Assembly (NCBI GenBank): GCA_036745195.1
Contig: DAIOGO010000001.1
Location: 26,935 to 90,934 of the forward strand
Direction of reading: 5' to 3'
Source of the DNA: JBFHRE01 sp036745195
GTDB lineage: Bacteria; Actinomycetota; Acidimicrobiia; Spongiisociales; ZC4RG35
Length of the DNA: 64,000 nt
The stretch's first letter is position 1. Every line of letters starts with the position of its first letter. Below are positions 58,606 through 64,000 of the stretch, piece after piece. The position numbers were made by a program, and so were the translations under genes. The notes under the pieces were generated by a model that searched no databases, had not been told where the DNA came from, and saw nothing but the letters and a program-made list of their open reading frames with translations.

Positions 58606-59865
58606 ATGATCGACTCCGCCATTCTTCGCAACGCACCCGACCTTCTCCGGACATCGCTCGCCCGTCGCGGCTCCCCGATCGACGTCGACCAGTTGATCGA
58701 ACTCGAATCTTCGCTGCGGCGCGTTCGGGCCGAGGCGGAGTCGGTGCGGGCCGAGCAGAAGGAGGCGGGCCGGGTCATCGCCACCCTGTACGGCAAGGAA
58801 AAGGAGGAGGCGATTGCCGCCACCGCCGGTCTGGCCGAGCGCTTCCGCGAGCTCACCGTCACCGCCGACCAGCTCGAGGAGGAGTTTCAGGCCGGCTGGG
58901 TCACGGTGCCCAACCTGGTGGACGCCACCGCCGCCGACGGGTTCAGCGACGCCGACAACCTCGAAATCAAGCGGATCGGCCAACCTGCCGAGTTCGGATT
59001 CGAGGTCAGAGACCACGCCACGCTGGGAAGCCTGCTCGACGTGATCGACACCGAGCGGGGGGCCAAGGTCTCCGGCAGCCGGTTCGGCTATCTCAAGGGC
59101 AAGGCGGTGCTGCTGGAGTTCGGGTTGGTGCGCTGGGCGCTGGAACGTCTGGTGGAGCGAGGATTCACCCCGATGGTGCCGCCGGTACTGGTGCGGGAGG
59201 AGGCTCTCTACGGGACCGGGTTCTTTCCGGGAGACCGCGAGCAGGTGTATGCGGTGCCCTCCGACGACCTGTATCTGGTGGGGACATCGGAGGTGCCGCT
59301 GGCCGCCTATCACACCGACGAGATCTTCGACCCCGACCAGTTGCCGCTCCGGTATTGCGGGTTCTCCACCTGCTTCCGGCGTGAGGCCGGTACCTATGGC
59401 AAGGACACCGGTGGGATATTCCGGGTCCATCAGTTCGACAAGTTGGAGATGTTCGCTTTTGTCCCGCCCGAGGATTCTCCTGCCGAGCACGAGCGGATCC
59501 TGGCCGTCGAGGAGTCGCTGGTCACCGATCTAGGGCTGCCCTACCGGGTGGTGAATGTCGCCGCCGGCGACCTGGGCTCGTCGGCCGCCAAGAAGTACGA
59601 CATCGAGGCGTGGTTTCCCTCCCAGTCGACCTACCGCGAGGTCACTTCGTGCTCGAACACCACCGATTTCCAGGCCCGCCGGCTCCGGATCAGGGTGCGG
59701 TCCCAGGGTGGGGGTACACGGATCGTTCACACCCTCAACGGCACCGCAGTGGCGGTGGGAAGGATCATCCTCGCCATCCTCGAGAACCATCAGCAGGCCG
59801 ACGGCTCCGTGGTGATCCCGGAGGCGATCAGGAGCTACGTCGGCTTCGACCGCATCGAACCGTGA
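58606..59865 (+). CDS. serS: seryl-tRNA synthetase
   Basis: 419 residues. N-terminal coiled-coil arm (about 25-100), class II motif 1 region, motif 2 FRREAGTYGKDTGGIFRVHQF (near 265) and motif 3 GTAVAVGRIILAILENHQ (near 388). Charges the three tRNA-Ser genes found 3 kb downstream. TACCAT (58589-58594) lies 11 nt before the ATG, without a Shine-Dalgarno, so a leaderless mRNA is likely. Confidence 0.96.
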   Translation: MIDSAILRNAPDLLRTSLARRGSPIDVDQLIELESSLRRVRAEAESVRAEQKEAGRVIATLYGKEKEEAIAATAGLAERFRELTVTADQLEEEFQAGWVTVPNLVDATAADGFSDADNLEIKRIGQPAEFGFEVRDHATLGSLLDVIDTERGAKVSGSRFGYLKGKAVLLEFGLVRWALERLVERGFTPMVPPVLVREEALYGTGFFPGDREQVYAVPSDDLYLVGTSEVPLAAYHTDEIFDPDQLPLRYCGFSTCFRREAGTYGKDTGGIFRVHQFDKLEMFAFVPPEDSPAEHERILAVEESLVTDLGLPYRVVNVAAGDLGSSAAKKYDIEAWFPSQSTYREVTSCSNTTDFQARRLRIRVRSQGGGTRIVHTLNGTAVAVGRIILAILENHQQADGSVVIPEAIRSYVGFDRIEP

Positions 59866-59893
59866 AGCCACCCGCCTGGCGTGCGTCGAAGTC

Positions 59894-59928
59894 GACTCGC
59901 GACGCGCGAACCGCGATTGGCGACGGCG
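59894..59928. repeat. short heptanucleotide-period tract F
   Basis: Five words in phase with the form GANNNGC (GACTCGC, GACGCGC, GAACCGC, GATTGGC, then GACGGCG) between serS and the methyltransferase gene. GACTCGC is close to the complement of the CGCGAGT words of arrays A and B. Confidence 0.5.
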
Positions 59929-59944
59929 CCCGCAGGGCGCCATC

Positions 59945-60622
59945 GTGAGCGAGGAGTCCGACCGGATCTTCGCCCGGATCGCCCGTCGTTACGACCTCCT
60001 CAACAAGATCCTCTCGTTCGGGCAGGAGCAGGCCTGGCGTCGCCGGGGAGTTGAGCATCTGCCCCGGGGGCGGGTTCTGGATCTGGGGAGCGGCACCGGG
60101 GCCGCCGCCCCGGTGCTGGCGGGTTTCGAGGTGGTGGCTCTCGACCCTGTCCCCGAGATGCTCGCCCTGAGCCCGATGTCGGCCCGGGTGGCCGGAGTCG
60201 GGGAGCGCCTCCCCTTTGCCGACGGCACATTCGACGGGGTGTTCTCCGCCTATGTGTTCCGCAATCTCACCTCCATCCCGTCAACGCTGGCCGAGTTGCA
60301 CCGGATCCTGGTTCCGGGAGGGAAGGTGGTGGTGGTCGACCTGGGGAGACCTCGCAACCGGTTGCTGGCCGGTCTCCATCGCCTCGGCTCCTCCATCTTC
60401 CTGCCTCTGGCCGGGCTCATCGCCGGCGCCCCCCGCGACTACTGGTATCTGCACCGTTCGCTCGACAAACTGGCCCCGGTCGAGGAGTTGTACCGGGGCA
60501 CACCCTTCGAAGTGGAACGCACCTGGCGGATGGGCCCGCTCGGGTTCGTGTACGGAGTGGTGTTGAGGAAGGGCGATCAGGCATCGGCCCTCGGCCATCA
60601 GCCATCCGGCGATGTGGGTTGA
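59945..60622 (+). CDS. class I SAM methyltransferase, UbiE/MenG-like
   Basis: 225 residues. IFARIARRYDLLNKILSFGQEQAWRR is the UbiE/COQ5 N-terminal signature; SAM motif VLDLGSGTGAAAPVL (about 44-58), then FRNLTSIPSTLAELHRILVPGGKVVVVDLGRP. It probably methylates demethylmenaquinone, although the usual second UbiE signature is weak. Start GTG at 59945. The last 16 residues (after VVLRKG) are encoded by the beginning of the 7-nt array, so the native C-terminus may have been altered by repeat growth. Confidence 0.85.
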   Translation: MSEESDRIFARIARRYDLLNKILSFGQEQAWRRRGVEHLPRGRVLDLGSGTGAAAPVLAGFEVVALDPVPEMLALSPMSARVAGVGERLPFADGTFDGVFSAYVFRNLTSIPSTLAELHRILVPGGKVVVVDLGRPRNRLLAGLHRLGSSIFLPLAGLIAGAPRDYWYLHRSLDKLAPVEELYRGTPFEVERTWRMGPLGFVYGVVLRKGDQASALGHQPSGDVG

Positions 60623-60917
60623 AGGGTTCAGGTTGAAGGGTGAAGGTTCGGAACTTCGAACTCTGACTTCGAACTTCGAACTTCGAACCTTCCAGCGCGT
60701 ATGGCGCAAAGGCCATCAGGCATCGGCTATCAGCGATCAGCGATGAAGGTTGAAGGGTTCAGGTTGAAAGGTGAAGGTTCGGAACTTTGAACTCTGAACC
60801 TTGAACTTGGAACCTTCCTGCCCGCATGGCGCATGACGCATGACGCATGACGCATGGCGCATGGCACATGGCGCATGACGCAGGACGCATGACGCATGGC
60901 GCATGGCGCAGGGGCCA
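60575..60917. repeat. heptanucleotide-period array D
   Basis: Forty-nine 7-nt words in unbroken phase (343 bp). Blocks: CATCGGC/CATCAGC words; GGTTGAA, GGGTTCA, GGGTGAA; ACTTCGA three times; ATCAGCG; then a second, frame-shifted version of the GTTGAAG...ACTTTGA block; and finally TGACGCA and TGGCGCA words (13). The stretch 60617-60693 and 60744-60819 are near-copies of each other. It begins inside the methyltransferase reading frame and ends at the 3' end of the SRP RNA gene. Apart from the repeat, 60623-60924 holds nothing. Confidence 0.92.
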
Positions 60918-61044
60918 TCGGTTCGGTGCGGCCGCCAGGCGTGACTGCGGCGCTCGAGGGGAGCCGCTTATGGCTGCTTCCTTCCGGACCTGACCAGATT
61001 CGCCGCGCCTCGCCGCGCAGGACCCGGAGGCCGCACCCAACCGA
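60918..61044 (-). ncRNA. ffs: signal recognition particle RNA, small bacterial type
   Basis: On the minus strand, GGTCAGGTCCGGAAGGAAGC (about 60994-60975) is the universal SRP domain IV loop. The ends pair as GGTGCGGCC / GGCCGCACC (61037-61029 with 60933-60925), and the pairing extends with one mismatch to ATCGGTT/AACCGAT, giving 113-127 nt. TACCAT about nine bp before the extended 5' end is a likely -10. Scaffold for Ffh in membrane protein targeting. Confidence 0.92.
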
Positions 61045-61080
61045 TGGGTGACACATGGTAGAGGTCAGTGGAACCTTCGA

Positions 61081-61857
61081 TCACCGGGGCTTGGCACCCC
61101 GGAAGTAGGCCGGCCTCAGTTCACCGTTGTCGAGCACCACGGTGAGGGCTCGCCAGTCCTCGATGAAGTGGTCACGACGTTCCGGCCCGAGCAGGTCGGC
61201 CATCCGGTCGTACCAGTCGGTCAACATCTTCGAATACTCGAGGTGGGCCATCTCCCGGTATTCGGCGTGGGCGTCCTCTCCGGTCGCCTCCACGAACCCG
61301 GCCTCGGCCATCCAGCGCAGGTACTCGGTCAGGTCGCCCATCACATACGTGAGCCCCTCCAATTCGAACCAGCGGAGCATGTCGGGGGAGAACGGTTCGG
61401 GCCCCTTGAGCCAGTCGTAGGCCAGCAGCCGGCCACCCGGACGCAGCACCCTGATGATCTCGGAGAACATGTTCGGCTTGTCGGGAACATGGATGAGGGC
61501 GGCGTGGGTGAACACGTGATCGAACGAGGCGGCCGGGAACGGCAATGGGCCGGGCTCGGCGCGGACGTACTCGACCCGGTGGGACAGCCCGGCTCGGGCG
61601 GCATTGGCCCGGGCTGCGTCGATCAGCGGTTGTTCGATGTCGAGACCGGTGACGATGGCGGAGAACTCCCCGGCCAGCACCAGGTCGGCGCCGCCGATCC
61701 CGCAACCGATGTCGAGAATCCGACAACCGGAGAGGTCGATCCCGTCCACGGTCCGGCGAACGCTGGCGGGACCCCCCGGCGCCAGAAAACCCTCGCCCCA
61801 CACCAGTTGGAGCAGGGTCACCAGTTCCTGGTCGTACTCGTCGCCGGCGTCGCTCAT
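61081..61857 (-). CDS. SAM-dependent methyltransferase
   Basis: 258 residues. SAM motif ILDIGCGIGGADLVLAGEF (about 46-64), acidic residue in GLDIEQPLID, post-motif FDHVFTHAALIHVPDKPNMFSEIIRVLRPGGRLLAYDWLKG. The pattern resembles phosphoethanolamine or glycine/sarcosine N-methyltransferases, but the substrate is not certain. ATG at 61857 overlaps the tadA stop (ATGA), so the two are cotranscribed. Confidence 0.83.
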   Translation of the reverse strand: MSDAGDEYDQELVTLLQLVWGEGFLAPGGPASVRRTVDGIDLSGCRILDIGCGIGGADLVLAGEFSAIVTGLDIEQPLIDAARANAARAGLSHRVEYVRAEPGPLPFPAASFDHVFTHAALIHVPDKPNMFSEIIRVLRPGGRLLAYDWLKGPEPFSPDMLRWFELEGLTYVMGDLTEYLRWMAEAGFVEATGEDAHAEYREMAHLEYSKMLTDWYDRMADLLGPERRDHFIEDWRALTVVLDNGELRPAYFRGAKPR

Positions 61858-62309
61858 CGTCGGTCCTCGAAGAAGTCGGTGAGAAGGGCGGCGCATTCTG
61901 GCTCGAGGATCCCCGCCACCAGGTCCATCTGGTGGTTGAGTCGGGCGTCCTGGGGGATGTTGTACAGGCTCCAGCAGGCGCCGGTCTTGAGATCGGGCGC
62001 TCCGTAGACGATGCCTTCGAGGCGGGCGTGGACGGCGGCTCCGGCGCACATCGCACACGGTTCCAACGTGACGATCAGAGTGTGGCCCGTCAACCGCCAG
62101 GTCCCGAGCGTTCGGGCGGCGGTCGACAACACCAGCATCTCGGCATGGGCGGTGGGATCGGACAACTCCTCGCGGCGGTTGTGGTCCGAGGCCACCACCC
62201 GCCCGGTCGAGTCGATCAGGATCGCTCCGACGGGGACGTCGTCGTGGTCCACCGCCAGGTTCGCCTCGGCGATGGCCAGCGTCATTGCCTGCTCGTAGCT
62301 GATGGGCAC
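61854..62309 (-). CDS. tadA: tRNA-specific adenosine deaminase
   Basis: 151 residues, cytidine-deaminase fold. Zinc site H55-A-E57 and PCAMC (C85, C88); the C-terminal region TGACWSLYNIPQDARLNH fits TadA. Makes inosine-34 in tRNA-Arg(ACG). GTG start at 62309 (family-length N-terminus PISYEQAMTLAI); upstream sequence shows only a weak ribosome site. Confidence 0.93.
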   Translation of the reverse strand: MPISYEQAMTLAIAEANLAVDHDDVPVGAILIDSTGRVVASDHNRREELSDPTAHAEMLVLSTAARTLGTWRLTGHTLIVTLEPCAMCAGAAVHARLEGIVYGAPDLKTGACWSLYNIPQDARLNHQMDLVAGILEPECAALLTDFFEDRR

Positions 62310-62388
62310 TTCCAGGGCCTTTCGACTAGGTGACGGCGGCGCCGTCGACTACGTTGTAGCGCGCCTCGACCCCGGTCGAGGACCCCGT

Positions 62389-62482
62389 GGAGGGGTCGCA
62401 TAGTTTGGCCTAGTGCGCGGCACTGGAAATGCCGTTGGGGGCGTAAGTCTCCACGAGGGTTCAAATCCCTCCCCCTCCGCCA
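62389..62482 (+). tRNA. tRNA-Ser (anticodon GGA)
   Basis: 91 nt plus an encoded CCA. Acceptor GGAGGGG/CCCCTCC, discriminator G, anticodon loop CTGGAAA, long variable arm, T-arm GAGGGTTCAAATCCCTC. Confidence 0.95.
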
Positions 62483-62540
62483 TCGTCCGAGCAGGCCCGG
62501 TTGGGCGCGCCGGGTGTTCCTGGTACGTTTCGCCACTCCT

Positions 62541-62629
62541 GGAGGGGTCGCATAGGCCGGCCTAGTGCGCGGCACTCGAAATGCCGTAGGGGCGTTCGCT
62601 CCTCGAGGGTTCGAATCCCTCCCCCTCCG
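62541..62629 (+). tRNA. tRNA-Ser (anticodon CGA)
   Basis: 89 nt. Nearly the same acceptor and D-arm as the GGA gene 60 bp upstream, anticodon loop CTCGAAA, variable arm differing. The 3' end is followed by CCG, so CCA is not encoded. Confidence 0.95.
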
Positions 62630-62690
62630 CCGGACATCCAGGTCGTCGCAGGACGGCCCGGATGTCATTGTCGACGGATGTCCGTCGCAG

Positions 62691-62780
62691 GGAGGGATGA
62701 CCGAGCGGCCGAAGGTGACGGTCTTGAAAACCGTTGAACCCGCAAGGGTTCCGTGGGTTCAAATCCCACTCCCTCCGCCA
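62691..62780 (+). tRNA. tRNA-Ser (anticodon TGA)
   Basis: 87 nt plus encoded CCA (62778-62780). Acceptor GGAGGGA/TCCCTCC, anticodon loop CTTGAAA, variable arm GAACCCGCAAGGGTTC, T-arm GTGGGTTCAAATCCCAC. Third serine tRNA in a row; the integrase gene follows directly, so its 3' end is a likely attachment site. Confidence 0.95.
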
Positions 62781-62782
62781 AC

Positions 62783-62802
62783 AACCCCTGATTCAAGGGG
62801 TT
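62783..62802. terminator. bidirectional hairpin terminator after tRNA-Ser
   Basis: Stem AACCCCT / AGGGGTT with a six-base loop, followed by TTTCT on the plus strand. It lies two bases after the tRNA CCA and 22 bp from the integrase stop, so it could serve both. Confidence 0.6.
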
Positions 62803-62824
62803 TCTGAGGGGTAGCCATCGATCC

Positions 62825-64000
62825 TCACTGCGATCGCCGAGACCCTCGGGGCGCACCGGGGCGCGATAGGGGCGCGGGAGAATCGCTTGGCGCACGCTTG
62901 GCACGAATCTGTAAGGGTGTCGTGGCGGCCGCATAGCGGCGGTCGAGGGCTTCTGCCAGGGCATCGAGGTCGTCTTCGTAGAGGTGTCCGTAGAGGTCGA
63001 GTGTCATGGCGGCTGAGGCGTGCCCGAGTTGGCGCTGGACGGCTTTGATGTTGGCTCCGGATGAGATCATGAGCGAGGCGGCGGTGCCGCGCAGGTCGTG
63101 GATCCGGAGCTGTTCGAGTCCTGCCGCTTCGACCGCTGGTTTCCAGATCTGTTGCCGGAACGGTGAGGAGCGCAACGGCCCGCCGTTGGGGGCGGTGAAG
63201 ACGAGTCCGTCGTCTGGGATGTCGCCGAGGCGGGGTGCGATGCGGTCGGCGAGGAAGGCGGGCATGGTGACGAGTCGCCGTTCGTGGGTTTTGGGTGTGC
63301 CCCATGACAGGCCTGATCCGAGTTCGGTGGCTGCCTCGGCGATCTCGATTCGGCGGCGCAGCAGCTGGACACGGGACCGTCTGAGCGCCACCAGTTCGCC
63401 CCATCGCATCCCGACCCATGCCAGCGTCTCGACGACCAGCCCGGCCCCGTCCTGGGTGTCTTCGGCGCTGGCGGCGAGGAGCGTCACTTGGTCGGCGGTG
63501 AGGAACCGCTGCTCACGTCTGCGCACCGTGGGGGCCTTGACGCCGGATGTGGGGGAGCGGGCGATGACCCCGTCGACGACGGCCAGCTCGAGGGGTGCCG
63601 ACAGGACTTGTTTGGCTTGTTTGATCCGCGACGCGGAGAGCCCCTCGGTGGACATGTCGGCGATCCAGTTCCGCACCATCGCTGGGGTGATCCGGTTCAA
63701 GGGCAGGTCCCCGAACACGGGTAGTACCCGGGAGCGGAGCAGCGATTCGTAGCCGGCGCGGGTTTTGGGTTTGATGTCGAGCCCTGACAACCAGTCGGCG
63801 GCCGCTTCGGACAGGGGGATGTTGCCGGCTTCGGGTGCGATCCAGTCGCCCCGGTCGATCGATCCGAGCCGGGCGATCAGCCACCGGTCGGCGGCGACTT
63901 TACGGTCGAAGCTTCTTGAGCGGATCCGTCCGTCCGGTCCGCGGTATCTGGCTCGCCACCTTCTACCGGTTCGTCCTTGCCGGTCTTCGATCCATCCGGA
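62825..64000 (-). CDS. tyrosine recombinase / phage-type integrase (partial, 5' end outside)
   Basis: 391 residues visible with no stop up to the right edge. N-terminal Arm-type DNA-binding segment (WRARYRGPDGRIRSRSFDRKVAAD near residue 15-38), core-binding domain (about 70-155), catalytic domain with R199, K237, H301, R304, H327 and Tyr Y337 (LGHASAAMTLDLYGH), complete RKHRHY set. The stop is next to tRNA-Ser(TGA), the usual layout of an element inserted in a tRNA 3' end. The cargo lies beyond the window. Confidence 0.92.
   Translation of the reverse strand, partial: SGWIEDRQGRTGRRWRARYRGPDGRIRSRSFDRKVAADRWLIARLGSIDRGDWIAPEAGNIPLSEAAADWLSGLDIKPKTRAGYESLLRSRVLPVFGDLPLNRITPAMVRNWIADMSTEGLSASRIKQAKQVLSAPLELAVVDGVIARSPTSGVKAPTVRRREQRFLTADQVTLLAASAEDTQDGAGLVVETLAWVGMRWGELVALRRSRVQLLRRRIEIAEAATELGSGLSWGTPKTHERRLVTMPAFLADRIAPRLGDIPDDGLVFTAPNGGPLRSSPFRQQIWKPAVEAAGLEQLRIHDLRGTAASLMISSGANIKAVQRQLGHASAAMTLDLYGHLYEDDLDALAEALDRRYAAATTPLQIRAKRAPSDSPAPLSRPGAPRGSRRSQ

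Noticed and set aside
60575..60917. Arg/Ser/Phe-rich peptides encoded by the repeat in several frames
   Set aside because: All frames of a 7-nt repeat give 7-residue periodic peptides. No ribosome sites, no family match, and both strands are equally open.
62505..62540. A second att-like site between the tRNA-Ser genes
   Set aside because: Similarity there comes from the tandem tRNA duplication; no integrase-specific repeat could be seen.

Overview
The window is about 64 kb of high-GC DNA that includes a chromosomal replication origin. Gene order is that of an actinomycete: pseudokinase-sigM-antisigma-trxB-trxA-cwlM // parB-parA-rsmG-jag-yidC-yidD-rnpA-rpmH // dnaA-dnaN-recF-DUF721-gyrB-gyrA-DUF3566, then crgA-pabA, then pknB-pbpA-rodA-pstP-fhaB-fhaA-tRNA-Leu. 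This matches the mycobacterial origin region, but with gaps, insertions and divergent proteins that suggest a deep-branching class of Actinomycetota. Acidimicrobiia is my best guess and is not proven here. A run of 100 N flanked by a perfect 55-bp duplication marks the sequence as a scaffolded draft or metagenome assembly.

Layout. 1-12.5 kb: arginine biosynthesis on the minus strand (argC-argJ-argB-argD, then argR-argG-argH), with two identical ArgR-type operators that overlap perfect -10 boxes. The argF that often sits in such clusters is absent; a metallo-hydrolase, a Cys-containing small protein and a three-GAF sensor kinase occupy the middle. 11-16.6 kb: CCA-adding-type enzyme, a PilT-like protein with lost catalytic residues (interrupted only by the assembly artefact), an HDAC-family deacetylase, a GNAT and a DegV protein. 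16.6-22 kb: a free-standing MurJ-type pseudokinase, SigM-type sigma and anti-sigma, thioredoxin system, and a CwlM-like protein with a dead amidase domain. 22-27 kb: parB, parA, two parS sites, rsmG and the jag-yidC-yidD-rnpA-rpmH block. 27-36.6 kb: origin, with DnaA boxes, DnaA-trios and an A+T-rich tract between dnaA and dnaN, followed by dnaN, recF and gyrase. 36.6-49 kb: mostly single metabolic genes (two dimethylglycine/sarcosine dehydrogenase-like flavoproteins, an MMPL transporter, thiolase, YajQ) and tRNA-Ile/tRNA-Ala. 49-57.5 kb: crgA, pabA, mutY and the Ser/Thr kinase-PBP-RodA-phosphatase-FHA cluster. 57.5-64 kb: tRNA-Leu, serS, methyltransferases, SRP RNA, tadA, three tRNA-Ser genes and a tyrosine integrase that runs off the end and probably starts an integrated element.

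Together the window links replication and segregation (DnaA, oriC, ParABS) with envelope growth control. PknB, PstP, FhaA and FhaB, the pseudokinase and the CwlM-like protein are the parts of the mycobacterial circuit that sets peptidoglycan precursor supply; PbpA, RodA and CrgA are cell-shape and division machinery.

The most unusual signal is not a gene. Several intergenic stretches (215-333, 13894-13998, 19251-19502, 60575-60917, with short ones near 47.6 and 59.9 kb) are strict 7-nucleotide-period arrays. The 7-nt phase is kept for up to 343 bp although the repeated word changes along the array, and words are shared between loci.
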